This document shows positions 34,805 through 43,643 of a stretch of 64,000 nucleotides of DNA, piece after piece. The DNA comes from Erythrobacteraceae bacterium CCH12-C2. GTDB lineage: Bacteria; Pseudomonadota; Alphaproteobacteria; Sphingomonadales; Sphingomonadaceae. Both the position numbers and the translations under genes were made by a program. Position 1 is the stretch's first letter, and the number at the start of each line of letters is the position of its first letter. The notes below the pieces were generated by a model. It was given only the letters and a program-made list of their open reading frames with translations, was not told the origin of the DNA and searched no databases. The stretch is taken from contig LSKF01000002.1 in NCBI GenBank assembly GCA_001556995.1, positions 4,845 to 68,844 on the forward strand, in the 5' to 3' direction.

Positions 34805-35437
34805 ATGAGACTTATGCGCCAACCGCCACCCCAAGACACCCGTACAGCTCTGCTCCAGTCCGCACAGCGTCTCATCGCCGAGCGAGGCTTCGCGACCGTC
34901 TCCGTTAAGGACATTACCAGCGCCGCTGGGGCGCGGAATCCGAGCGCGGTGCATTACCACTTCGGCAATGTGGAAGAGCTATTCAAGGAGGTGTTCATCC
35001 ACCGCTTCAGAGCGATCGAGCAGGAGCGCGCCCTACGTCTCGCCAAGGTCGATGAAGCGGATCCCGCGCGACGCGTCGTTGCACTGATGGCGGCGGCGAT
35101 TGCTCCCTTCATGGAGACCTGCCTTGACGAGGAGGGACGGCTTTATGTCAGGTTCTGCCTCCAGTTCTCGTCCGACCCGCGCTTCAACTTGCTCGAATTG
35201 GTCACCGAATACGGCATGCCCAGCCTCATTTCGCTGCGCGCCCAGATGGTCAATTGTTTGCCGGATTTGCCCGAAGATGTTCTGAACAGGCGTCTTCGCC
35301 AGGCCTTTTCGATCTCTCTCGCGCAAGCAGCGGGCTATGCTAGTCAGTTGGAAGCGGGATTGCAGATCACAGCTGAATCCGCGGTCAGCGAAGCCTCCGT
35401 GACTCTGGCGAGCTATATCGCTGCACAAATCCAGTAA
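34805..35437 (+). CDS. TetR-family transcriptional regulator
   Basis: 210 residues. The N-terminal helix-turn-helix domain (about residues 12-58) reads TRTALLQSAQRLIAERGFATVSVKDITSAAGA ... SAVHYHFGNVEELFKEVF, typical of TetR repressors. The C-terminal helical domain would sense a ligand. It is the only regulator in the 15-35 kb island, so it is the natural candidate for binding the eleven operator copies. The start could also be the ATG at 34814. Most TetR proteins repress and release DNA on ligand binding; that direction is assumed here, not shown. Confidence 0.9.
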   Translation: MRLMRQPPPQDTRTALLQSAQRLIAERGFATVSVKDITSAAGARNPSAVHYHFGNVEELFKEVFIHRFRAIEQERALRLAKVDEADPARRVVALMAAAIAPFMETCLDEEGRLYVRFCLQFSSDPRFNLLELVTEYGMPSLISLRAQMVNCLPDLPEDVLNRRLRQAFSISLAQAAGYASQLEAGLQITAESAVSEASVTLASYIAAQIQ

Positions 35438-36084
35438 GCGCGGCAAGCACCTGAGTAGCGCTTGTCCGCTTGGCGGTTTTCAGCCCAGCGACTGAAGAGA
35501 GGCGTCCGGTTTTTGGCGAGAATCCTGCCGACAGACACCTTGCTGCGGAATGACCGCAAAGTCCCAAACTCGGACATCCAGGCCGATTGGAAGCCTAGTC
35601 CGCTTTCAGGCGATCGGTACGCGAGCTGCAATGTCCCACATGGGGGCGCAAAGCGGCCATCATGCCACCGTCTATCGATGTGCTTAGCTTAAATCTGGAA
35701 AGCCCTTTCATTTTGGATAGTCGCGAGAATTTTCAGGGCAAAATTTCTGGGAGCGACCTCGAAGCCCCCCACGTCTTAGTGGAAATTCATCCCCCACGGG
35801 GCCGCCCAAGGAAAAAAGGATTCTTTTTTCTACCGCTTACCGGTCCCTTCGTAGCACGGTAATCGGTTGCATGTGCCGCGCCGCACAAAGGAGCGTGTGC
35901 ACTGCCAACGGATTAACCCGCTTTCCCACTGGGCACGCGGGCAGACTAAGCAGCGGGTAATCATCGCAGTTCTAATGAGGCGGGCGGGAACTCGTTGCGC
36001 TGCCCCAATTCCCCTCGAACCTACCCATGACCTACCCAGATTTTAATCTAGACCTTCATGCGCTGGGTAAGTCTTTGTAAAACA
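35438..36084. other. intergenic, no supported gene
   Basis: 647 bases without a gene I can support. A 66-codon frame (35662-35862) has no family match and no good ribosome site. This is the right edge of the catabolic island. Confidence 0.5.
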
Positions 36085-36161
36085 TGGCGCACCCGACAGG
36101 ATTCGAACCTGTGACCTCTGCCTTCGGAGGGCAGCACTCTATCCAGCTGAGCTACGGGTGC
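36085..36161 (-). tRNA. tRNA-Arg (CCG)
   Basis: Minus strand, 77 bases with encoded CCA. Acceptor GCACCCG/CGGGTGC, D-arm GCTCAGCTGGATAGAGT, anticodon stem-loop CTGCC-CTCCGAA-GGCAG (anticodon CCG), T-arm with GGTTCGAATCC. It stands next to the right edge of the catabolic island. Confidence 0.96.
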
Positions 36162-36350
36162 ATCGGGCCGTGCTTTGCACGATCCGCAGCGCGCGCTTAG
36201 CAAGGCCGCGCCCGCTGCGCCAGATATTTGTGCTGGCCTTCGCGGCGCGCCCCACGGGCCCCGCCCGTCGCACCCCGCCCTTCGCGCCCCCCAATGTCGC
36301 CGGAGAAGCCGCTTAACCAATCGGCAAGGACGCAGGCCTAGGCTTCCCCC

Positions 36351-36764
36351 ATGGCAACGCTTCCGCCCGAGACGATTCTTCCCCGCGATTGCGCCGATCA
36401 CATCGGCGTGGAGTCGGATGATGCGCGGGCGATCGCTGAGGCCAATGCGGTGCTCACGGAGGGATGGATCACGCTCCATGCGCAGGCGGCTCGCCTTGCC
36501 CTGCTCGCCCGGATCAATCCTGAGCCCGAGCGGGCGCAGGATGGTTTTGCCGCGCTGCTCTCGCTTGCACGGCCATGGCAGCGGACGCTGGTGGCGCAGG
36601 GCATCGACGACATCGCTGCGATGCTCGGCAGTGGTCTTGCCGCGCTAGCGACCCTGTCTGGCCGCGCACAGGACACGGCCGCTCCGGCTCTGGCGTTGTG
36701 GCGCGAATTCCATGCGGCGCGGGCCGCGCTCTTGGATGTCTTGAAAGCGGAATCGGTCAGCTAG
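36351..36764 (+). CDS. hypothetical protein
   Basis: 137 residues, all helical and Ala/Leu-rich (ITLHAQAARLALLARINPEPERAQDGFAALLSLARPW). No signal peptide, no membrane segment and no motif that I recognise. The codon use matches the surrounding chromosome. Start ATG at 36351 lacks a strong ribosome site. It precedes mmcB by 44 bases in the same direction, so the two may be co-transcribed. Confidence 0.55.
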   Translation: MATLPPETILPRDCADHIGVESDDARAIAEANAVLTEGWITLHAQAARLALLARINPEPERAQDGFAALLSLARPWQRTLVAQGIDDIAAMLGSGLAALATLSGRAQDTAAPALALWREFHAARAALLDVLKAESVS

Positions 36765-36808
36765 GCGGTGACGCCAGCCAAACTGGCAATCTTGACTAAG
36801 TTCGCCTT

Positions 36809-37330
36809 ATGTTCCATCCATCGGGGATGGCCGATCATCGCCCTCTCACCTCGGATATGGCTGTCACCGGTGCGCCCACTGCGGCTGACGTCGCGCGCGG
36901 GATCGGGCGGCTTTTTGCCCGCAACGACATCTGGTGCCTACCAGAAGTGCCGCTGCGCAATGGCCGCCGCGCCGATCTGATGGGGATCGATGCGCGCGGA
37001 CAGGTGGTGATTGTCGAAATCAAAGTCGCACGCGGCGATTTGCTGGGCGATGCGAAGTGGCCTGATTACCTCGATTTTTGCGACCGTTTCTATTGGGGCC
37101 TGCCGCCCGGCCTGGATCGCACTCCGCTCGAAAGCGAGGCCTTCCGCCCGGATACCTGCGGGCTGATCGTGGCGGATGGTTATGATGCCGAAATCCTGCG
37201 CCCCGCCGCGCTTGCCCCGCTGGCTGCGGCGCGCCGCAAGGCTGAGGTTGAGCGGCTGGCCCGGATCGCGATGCGGCGGCACACGGCGCTGATCGACCCG
37301 CTGTGCGCGGCGCTCGATACGCTGCCCTGA
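36809..37330 (+). CDS. mmcB: MmcB-family DNA repair protein
   Basis: 173 residues; the real start may be the ATG at 36827 or 36857. The nuclease-like core is LPEVPLRNGRRADLMGIDARGQVVIVEIKVARGDLLGDAKWPDYLDFCDRFYW cut here into its parts: a D-x(n)-E-x-K pattern of PD-(D/E)XK nucleases (Asp at RRADL, EIK) and the KWPDY-x(2)-FCD-x-FYWG box conserved in MmcB (DUF1052). MmcB is a damage-response protein of alphaproteobacteria. Soluble; cytoplasmic. Confidence 0.8.
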   Translation: MFHPSGMADHRPLTSDMAVTGAPTAADVARGIGRLFARNDIWCLPEVPLRNGRRADLMGIDARGQVVIVEIKVARGDLLGDAKWPDYLDFCDRFYWGLPPGLDRTPLESEAFRPDTCGLIVADGYDAEILRPAALAPLAAARRKAEVERLARIAMRRHTALIDPLCAALDTLP

Positions 37331-37387
37331 TTGCGCACGGCAATTCCGGCTGTCCCGGAGGCGCATTTTGCGTCATAGGCTGAAGCG

Positions 37388-38164
37388 ATGCTGCCGCCCG
37401 ATCTGCCCGTCCCGCTTGCCCTGCTGATTGTCAGCATCGCGGTGACGCTGATCGTGGCGCTGCGTTATGCGCTGACCAGCGGGCTGTTCGCGCTCGCCAC
37501 CGCGCGGATGCGGCCGGGGCTTTATGCGGGGCGGCGCGAACAGATTGCGCGCGAAATCCGCTGGTCGCTGGCGTCTGCCGCGATTTATGGCACCCCGGCA
37601 GGCATCGTGCTATGGGGCTGGAAGCATCACGGCTGGACCATGCTCAGCGCCGATCTTGCCGCCCTTCCGTGGTGGTATCATCCGCTCAGCGTGCTGATCT
37701 ACCTGTTCGTGCAGGACACCTGTTTCTACTGGAGCCACCGCTGGATGCATCAGCCCAAGTGGTTCCGCATTGCCCATGCCGTCCACCATCAGAGCAAGCC
37801 GCCGACCGCTTGGACCGCGATGAGCTTTCACCCGATCGAGGCTGTGACGGGCGCCATAGTGGTGCCGGTGCTGGTGTTTTTCGTGCCGATCAATATCGCC
37901 ATGCTTGGCGTGGTATTGACCGTAGCGACGGTGATGGGCGTCACCAATCACATGGGCTGGGAGATGTTCCCGCGCTGGCTTGTTCACTCGCCGTTGGGGA
38001 ACTGGCTGATAACCGCCAGTCATCACGAGCGTCACCACGAGGAATACAAATGCAATTACGGGCTCTATTTCCGCATCTGGGATCGGCTCTGCGGAACCGA
38101 CAAGGGCCTGTCGCGGCGGATCGTGGCCGAAGCCGGGCACGCAATTCCGATCGCGGCATCTTGA
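37388..38164 (+). CDS. sterol desaturase / fatty acid hydroxylase family protein
   Basis: 258 residues, membrane-bound. Four or more hydrophobic helices surround the di-iron histidine boxes: HRWMH, HAVHHQS, and a late HHERHHEE. Such enzymes hydroxylate or desaturate lipids, sterols or carotenoids with O2; in sphingomonads carotenoid hydroxylation or lipid modification are both possible. The ATG at 37388 has no strong ribosome site. It overlaps the next gene by four bases if that starts at TTG 38161. Confidence 0.82.
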   Translation: MLPPDLPVPLALLIVSIAVTLIVALRYALTSGLFALATARMRPGLYAGRREQIAREIRWSLASAAIYGTPAGIVLWGWKHHGWTMLSADLAALPWWYHPLSVLIYLFVQDTCFYWSHRWMHQPKWFRIAHAVHHQSKPPTAWTAMSFHPIEAVTGAIVVPVLVFFVPINIAMLGVVLTVATVMGVTNHMGWEMFPRWLVHSPLGNWLITASHHERHHEEYKCNYGLYFRIWDRLCGTDKGLSRRIVAEAGHAIPIAAS

Positions 38165-38598
38165 GGCTCGGGGTGCTCGCGCTGGCGGGGTTGGCTGCTG
38201 CTTTGCCTGCCGCCCCGGTGCTGGCGGGCGATGTGGTGATCACTGTCACCGATCTCAGATCAAGCAAGGGCGTGGTGCGCGCCTGCATGACGATGAAAGA
38301 CAACATATTCCCCAAATGCATCAAGGATCCGAGCGCCCACCGCACCGTGGTGCCTGCGGGCGAAAGGATCGAAATCCGCTTCACTGGCGTGAAGCCCGGC
38401 AACTACGCGATCGCGCTGCTGCATGACGAGAACGACAACGGCAAGGCCGACCGGGCGATGGGGATGATGCCCAAGGAAGGCTATGGCTTTTCGCGCGATG
38501 CCCCGGTCAAAATGGCGCCGCCCAAGTTCACCGATGCGGTGTTCGCGGTCGGCGACGGCTTGCAGCGGGTCACGATCAAGATGCGCTATTTCCTGTAA
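38161..38598 (+). CDS. DUF2141 secreted protein
   Basis: 145 residues from a TTG overlapping the preceding stop (TTGA); a GTG at 38173 is an alternative. Signal peptide LALAGLAAALPAAPVLAG, then a beta-sandwich: VVITVTDLRSSKGVVRACM, IEIRFTGVKPGNYAIALLHDENDNGKAD and YGFSRDAPVKMAPPKFTDAVF. This matches the DUF2141 pattern (GxYai-xxxHDeN-n-GkxD). Periplasmic; function unknown for the family. Co-translated with the hydroxylase-family gene. Confidence 0.8.
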   Translation: MRLGVLALAGLAAALPAAPVLAGDVVITVTDLRSSKGVVRACMTMKDNIFPKCIKDPSAHRTVVPAGERIEIRFTGVKPGNYAIALLHDENDNGKADRAMGMMPKEGYGFSRDAPVKMAPPKFTDAVFAVGDGLQRVTIKMRYFL

Positions 38599-38697
38599 TC
38601 CGCGCACCTCAAGAACTTCGCGCCCTGTTTAACGTGATGTTTACCACGCCGCGCCAATACGGACGGGTATTTGTTCACAAAGGGGCGGACCACAGCC

Positions 38698-40371
38698 ATG
38701 GACACTCTGCGCGGCACTTTTGATGCTGGCGACTCGGCGGATCGGGGCTGGTCAGCGCCCGAGGAAGAAAGCGCCGAACCGGCAAGCCGCCGCGATCTTC
38801 CCCCTCATGCCATCGGCCAGGATGAACGGCGGATGCAGGTGCGGGCCTATAATCACTGGGCCAGCCTGCTCGGCGACCGGTTGTTCCCTCATATCGAGGA
38901 CCTCGATCCGGCCAATCTGCCCGATTTCGGCCCGCACAGCGTGTTGCTCGATTTCTCGTTCGGGCTTGAAAATCCGGCGGTGCGGTTTCTGGGTGAGAAG
39001 CTTGCGCGTGAATGTAGCTCGAATGGGGTGATTACCCGTCTTTCGGACGTTCCGCCGCGCTCGCTGCTCAGCCGCATCACCGATCATTACATGCAGATTC
39101 TCGCCAATCAGGCGCCGATCGGGTTTGAGGCCGAATTCGTCAATCAGCGCGGCGTAACGGTGCTCTATCGCGGCATCCTGCTGCCCTATTCCAGCGACGA
39201 CGAGACGATCGATTTCATCTTTGGCGTGATCAACTGGAAGGAAATGGCCGACCAGCTGACCGCCGATGAGCTGCTGCTGGAAATCGATCAGGCGCTCGAC
39301 CTCAATGTCGACGACATGGTGGAAGAGCCGGTCTCACTGCGCTCGGCCGACCCGATGACGGATTGGGCCGACTCCCCGGCAAGCGAAGTCGCCGACAGCA
39401 CGATCCCGTCGCAAGACGCGCCGGTCGCGCCTGCATTCGGTTCGTCGCTTGACGATGATTTCGGCAATGTCACCCCGCTCGATGGCGCGCAGCCCGCGGC
39501 GGCAGGCTCGTATGATCTGCCGATGCCTGATTTCGGCCGCTTCAGCCTCGACGATGATGACGAGGAATATGACGAGGACGAAGGCGAGGGCGAGAGCGCT
39601 GGCTACAACTTCGCCTCGCTTGCCGATTACATCGAGGCCCCGGCCAAGAAAGCGATCGATCCGGCTGAATTTGCGCTGGAACCTTACGCGCCCGGCGATG
39701 ACCAGCAAGAATTCGCGCCCTACGCCGATGAGGATGCCGAAGCGTTCGTCGATGAATTGCCCGCGGATGCGGGGCTTTACGATTACCTCGCCTCGGCCCG
39801 CGAACTCGCGCGCGCGGCGGACAGCACCGAAGATCGCAGCCGCAGTGCGCTTTATGCGGCGGTCAGCCGGGCTTACGATTTCTCGCTCGCCGCCTTGGCC
39901 CAGCCTGATGACTACGCCGAGCTGATCGCCGAAAACGGCCTTGCGGTGCAGGATCGCGCGCCGATGACGCCGGTGGTAAAGCTCGTTTTTGGCGCGGACT
40001 ACGATAAGACCCGGTTGACCGAATACGCCGCAGTTCTGACTCACGCCCACCGGCTGCAACTGCCGCACGGTAGCCTCGTGGACTTCCTCGCGGAAACCGA
40101 AGGTGGCCTCAAGGCGGTGGTCAAGGCTGAACGCCGGCTGAGGCGTGAGGAACAGGGCAAGCCGGTTGAAGATCCCGCAGCCGTGCGTGAGGCGCTGGCC
40201 GAGCAGCTACGTGCGCTCGAAGCGATCTCGCTCGAAGCGCTCGATGGGGCCGGGCCGGAATTTGCGCTGGTGCTGATCCGCCGTGACGAAATCGGCTGCG
40301 CGGAAATCCTCGCCGAATTGCCGGAAGACATCGGCCAGATCGAACGCGCGGCGCGTAAGCTGTTGGGGTAA
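38698..40371 (+). CDS. PAS-domain-containing protein, acidic linker
   Basis: 557 residues from the ATG at 38698 (GGGGCGG 11 bases upstream; a TTG at 38671 is less likely). Residues about 45-195 form a PAS-like domain (YNHWASLLGDRLFPHIEDLDP ... VTVLYRGILLPYSSDDETIDFIFGVINWKE), a type of light/ligand sensor often found in alphaproteobacterial signalling. A long, very acidic low-complexity linker follows (DDDDEEYDEDEGEGES, near 285). The C-terminal 180 residues are helical. No kinase or cyclase domain. Output unknown. Confidence 0.65.
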   Translation: MDTLRGTFDAGDSADRGWSAPEEESAEPASRRDLPPHAIGQDERRMQVRAYNHWASLLGDRLFPHIEDLDPANLPDFGPHSVLLDFSFGLENPAVRFLGEKLARECSSNGVITRLSDVPPRSLLSRITDHYMQILANQAPIGFEAEFVNQRGVTVLYRGILLPYSSDDETIDFIFGVINWKEMADQLTADELLLEIDQALDLNVDDMVEEPVSLRSADPMTDWADSPASEVADSTIPSQDAPVAPAFGSSLDDDFGNVTPLDGAQPAAAGSYDLPMPDFGRFSLDDDDEEYDEDEGEGESAGYNFASLADYIEAPAKKAIDPAEFALEPYAPGDDQQEFAPYADEDAEAFVDELPADAGLYDYLASARELARAADSTEDRSRSALYAAVSRAYDFSLAALAQPDDYAELIAENGLAVQDRAPMTPVVKLVFGADYDKTRLTEYAAVLTHAHRLQLPHGSLVDFLAETEGGLKAVVKAERRLRREEQGKPVEDPAAVREALAEQLRALEAISLEALDGAGPEFALVLIRRDEIGCAEILAELPEDIGQIERAARKLLG

Positions 40372-40446
40372 TTATTGGCCCTCGCGGGGGCCACGCGGCG
40401 CGCGCTTCAGTTTGAGTTCAGATCGAATCGCGGTAGGGGTAAGGCG

Positions 40447-41814
40447 ATGATCCGCCGCCGCTCTCCCTTCGCCTATGCACTGGCTTTGCTGCTGAGCGGG
40501 CTGGTCGCAGTTCAGCCGATCGCTGCGCAATCCATCTTGCGCGATGCCGAGACCGAGCAGCTCTTGCTCGATATGGCTGCGCCGCTGATCGAAGCGAGCG
40601 AGCTGGAACCCGGCAATGTCGAGCTGGTGCTAATCAATGACGGCTCGATCAACGCCTTTGTTGCCGGGGGGCAGGCGATCTATGTTCACAGCGGGCTTTT
40701 GAACGAGGCGGGGTCTGCCAACGAGGTTCAGGGCGTCCTCGCGCACGAGCTGGGGCATATCACCGCGGGGCATGCGGTGCGCTTCAACGAACGCACCAAA
40801 GTGGCCAACAATATCTCCATCTTGTCGCTTTTGCTCGGCGTTGGCGCGGCGCTGGCGGGAGCAGGGGAGGCGGCCATGGGCGTGATTGCGGCGGGCCAGC
40901 AGGCCGCGCTGGGCAGCTTTCTTTCCTTCAACCGCGATCAGGAGGCGTCGACCGATCTGGCCGGGGCGCGCTATCTCTCCGGCGCGGGGATCAGCGGGCA
41001 GGGGATGCTCAAGTTTTTCGAGCGGCTGCGCAATTTCGAGATCCGGCGCGGGTATAGTCAGGCCGATGAAGCCGCATACGCGCGCACCCACCCGCTATCG
41101 GGCGACCGCATCGAGACCTTGCGCGGCCTGCTGGAGCAGGACCCGGCCTGGAACAGACCGCTCGATCCCGATCTTGAAGAGCGGTTCCAGCGCGCCAAGG
41201 CCAAGCTTTACGGCTACCTTGCCGAGCCGCGCCGCACGTTTGCCCTTTTCCCGCCGAGCAACACCAGCATTCCCGCGCGCTATGCCCGGGCCTATGCCTA
41301 TCACAAGGATGCGCGGGTTGATCTGGCGCTGGCCGAGGCCGATGCGCTGCTCGACGAGGAGCCCGACAACCCCTATTTCCTTGAGCTGAAGGGCCAGGTG
41401 CTGCTCGAATCCGGACGCCCGCAAGAGGCTCTGGCGCCGCTGCGCCGCGCGACCGAACTGACCCGTGCGCACCCATTGATCACTGGGATCCTCGGCCACG
41501 CACTGATCGCGACCGAGAAGCCTGACAATTTCGCCGAGGCGGAGAGTGTGCTGCGCGCCTCGGTCCAGCGCGACCGCTACAATCCCTTTGCATGGTATCA
41601 GCTCGGCGTGGTTTATGCCGCGCGCGGCGATATTCCGCGGGCCCGGCTCGCCAGTGCCGAGCAGCAGGTGATGAACCGTCGCTATCCCGAAGCGCTTCAG
41701 AACGCGCAGGCAGCCGAGGCGTATCTGCCCTATGGCTCGGCCGACTGGATCCGCGCGCAGGATATTGCTCTTCAGGCGCGCGCCGAACTGGAACGCGTTC
41801 GCGACCAGCGCTAG
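40447..41814 (+). CDS. M48-family metalloprotease with TPR repeats (BepA-like)
   Basis: 455 residues from the ATG at 40447 (AGGGGTAAGG upstream). Signal peptide to AIAAQS (about 28). Zinc motif HELGH (100-104) with the third ligand in the RDQEASTDLAGARYL segment. The C-terminal half has TPR-like helix pairs (ALAEADALLDEEPDNPYFLELKGQVLLESG ...). This is the layout of BepA/YfgC-type periplasmic proteases that check outer-membrane protein assembly. Confidence 0.85.
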   Translation: MIRRRSPFAYALALLLSGLVAVQPIAAQSILRDAETEQLLLDMAAPLIEASELEPGNVELVLINDGSINAFVAGGQAIYVHSGLLNEAGSANEVQGVLAHELGHITAGHAVRFNERTKVANNISILSLLLGVGAALAGAGEAAMGVIAAGQQAALGSFLSFNRDQEASTDLAGARYLSGAGISGQGMLKFFERLRNFEIRRGYSQADEAAYARTHPLSGDRIETLRGLLEQDPAWNRPLDPDLEERFQRAKAKLYGYLAEPRRTFALFPPSNTSIPARYARAYAYHKDARVDLALAEADALLDEEPDNPYFLELKGQVLLESGRPQEALAPLRRATELTRAHPLITGILGHALIATEKPDNFAEAESVLRASVQRDRYNPFAWYQLGVVYAARGDIPRARLASAEQQVMNRRYPEALQNAQAAEAYLPYGSADWIRAQDIALQARAELERVRDQR

Positions 41815-41851
41815 GTTGCGCCTGCTCTGATCTGCTGCTGACGGAACCCCG

Positions 41852-42565
41852 ATGCCAACCACCCCGCCCGAACCCGCGCCCTCAACTCTGCGCCACACGC
41901 TGCTGACAGCGCTCATCGCGCTGGTGTTCGGCTTTCTGGGAGCGGCGCTGTGGTCTTACACGGGCCTTGCCGACAATCGCACGCGGGCGTTCCTGCTCGG
42001 CAATCCCGAGATGCTGCCGCAAATGGTCGAAGCCTACGAGGCGCAGGAGGCCGAAAAGCGGCTGGCGGGGATGGGCGAGGAGGTCTTCACCCCCTTCCCC
42101 GGCGCCGTGCTCGGCAATCCGGCGGGCAGCAAGGTTCTGGTCGAATTCACCGACTACAATTGCCCCTATTGCGAGGCGAGCCTCAAGGATGTCGCCCGGC
42201 TGGTGGCCGAAGACCCTGATCTCAAGGTGGTAATCCGCGAATGGCCGATCTTCGAAGGCAGCGATGCCGCTTCGCGCATGGCGCTCGCGGCGGGTCTTCA
42301 GGGCAAGTACCGCGCGTTTCACGAAGCGATGTTCCGCACCGGCGATGTTGCGGTTGCGGCACGGGCGGCGGGGCTCGATATGGCGCGGGCCGAGGCTGAT
42401 GCTGCCTCGGATGCGGTCTCGGTAGAGATCGCGCGCAACCTCGATCTGGCCCGCTCGCTTGGCTTTACCGGCACCCCGGCATGGATCGCGGGCAAGAAAC
42501 CGATTGGTGGGGCGGTGGGGTACGACAAGCTCAAGGCAGCCTTGGCGGGCGGCGAGCCGGGGTAA
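41852..42565 (+). CDS. DsbA-family thiol-disulfide oxidoreductase
   Basis: 237 residues. N-terminal membrane anchor (residues 16-37), then a thioredoxin fold with CPYC (104-107) in FTDYNCPYCEASL and the cis-Pro motif GFTGTPAW near 205. A helical insert (LAAGLQGKYRAFHEAMFRTG) is typical of DsbA/ScsC-like proteins. Periplasmic thiol exchange. The next gene overlaps its stop (TAATG), and both neighbours are exported peptidases. Confidence 0.85.
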   Translation: MPTTPPEPAPSTLRHTLLTALIALVFGFLGAALWSYTGLADNRTRAFLLGNPEMLPQMVEAYEAQEAEKRLAGMGEEVFTPFPGAVLGNPAGSKVLVEFTDYNCPYCEASLKDVARLVAEDPDLKVVIREWPIFEGSDAASRMALAAGLQGKYRAFHEAMFRTGDVAVAARAAGLDMARAEADAASDAVSVEIARNLDLARSLGFTGTPAWIAGKKPIGGAVGYDKLKAALAGGEPG

Positions 42566-43557
42566 TGCGCCGGGCTTGGATCGCGGCCACCGCGGGGTTG
42601 TTGCTTGCCGCTCCGCTCGCTGCCCAACCCATCGACTACGTGGCCGAGCGTGCCGCCATCGCGCGGTTTCAGGATGCTGACCAGCGCTTGCAGGATGTGG
42701 GCTGGCAGTTGGCGCGCGGCAATGTGCGGTTTTGCCCCAAGGTGGTGCCCGCGATCGGGCTGCAATTGCAGGACATGGCGAGTTACGGCGTCCCGGCGAT
42801 TGCCCGCAAGGCGCTGGGGCTGACCCGTGACTTTGCCGTGGAGTCCGCCGCGCGCGGATCGCCAGCGGCCGCCAGCGGCGCGTTGACCCGCAACCGCGAG
42901 ATCGTGGCGCTCGAACGGTTCGACCCCAACCAATGGCCTGCCGCCGCCAAGATGGACTGGCAGCGGCTGGTCCGGGCGCATGACCATATCGAGGCGATGC
43001 TGACCGAGCACGGCGGGATCGCGGTGAGCTTTGCCGATGGCAGCACTGTGAGGCTTCAGCCAGTCGAGGTGTGCGCCAGCCGGTTTGAGCTGATGGGCGA
43101 AGGCACCAAGGCCGTGGCAGACGGCAACCGAGTGGTGATCGGGGTGGACTTCCCCGCCTTCGCCTATGACGAGCCGCTATTCGCGGCGCTGGTCGCGCAT
43201 GAGCTGGCGCATAATGTGCTGGAGCACGATGCATGGCTCGACCGCAATCGGCGCAGCCGCAAGCACGTCCGCCGGACCGAGCGCGAGGCTGACCGCCTTA
43301 TTCCGTGGTTGCTCGCCAATGCGGGTTATGACCCGGCGGCCGGGGTGAACTTCATGCGGCAATGGGGATCGAAGCATGATGCGGGCCTGATGCTGCTGCG
43401 CAAGCACGATGGCTGGGATGAGCGGGCTGATTTCATCGCGGCTGAACTGCCGATCATCGCCGACCTGATGGCACGCGAGGGGCGGGCGGATTGGAGCCGC
43501 CATTTCCGCCGCGAAATCGATCCGAATGGCGGCCTGATGCCGGAGCGCAAGCGGTGA
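42565..43557 (+). CDS. M48-like secreted metallopeptidase
   Basis: 330 residues from the ATG at 42565, which shares one base with the previous stop. Signal peptide to APLAAQ (about 21). Zinc motif HELAHN (about 212-217) followed by RRTEREADRLIPWLLANAGYDP, carrying the third Glu ligand. A PDZ-like region precedes it. The substrate is unknown; co-translation with the DsbA-like protein suggests envelope quality control. Confidence 0.75.
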   Translation: MRRAWIAATAGLLLAAPLAAQPIDYVAERAAIARFQDADQRLQDVGWQLARGNVRFCPKVVPAIGLQLQDMASYGVPAIARKALGLTRDFAVESAARGSPAAASGALTRNREIVALERFDPNQWPAAAKMDWQRLVRAHDHIEAMLTEHGGIAVSFADGSTVRLQPVEVCASRFELMGEGTKAVADGNRVVIGVDFPAFAYDEPLFAALVAHELAHNVLEHDAWLDRNRRSRKHVRRTEREADRLIPWLLANAGYDPAAGVNFMRQWGSKHDAGLMLLRKHDGWDERADFIAAELPIIADLMAREGRADWSRHFRREIDPNGGLMPERKR

Positions 43558-43643
43558 GAGGTGCGCCGAGCCGAGGCGATGCTGCGCCGATTGACGCGAA
43601 TTGCGGTGCGATGCCCCGCGAAATCGGTTAGACCCCTGTAGCT

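Noticed and set aside
35662..35862. 66-codon frame with an RGRPRK (AT-hook-like) stretch
   Set aside because: No ribosome site, no partner gene, and no conserved pattern that I recognise; left as intergenic.
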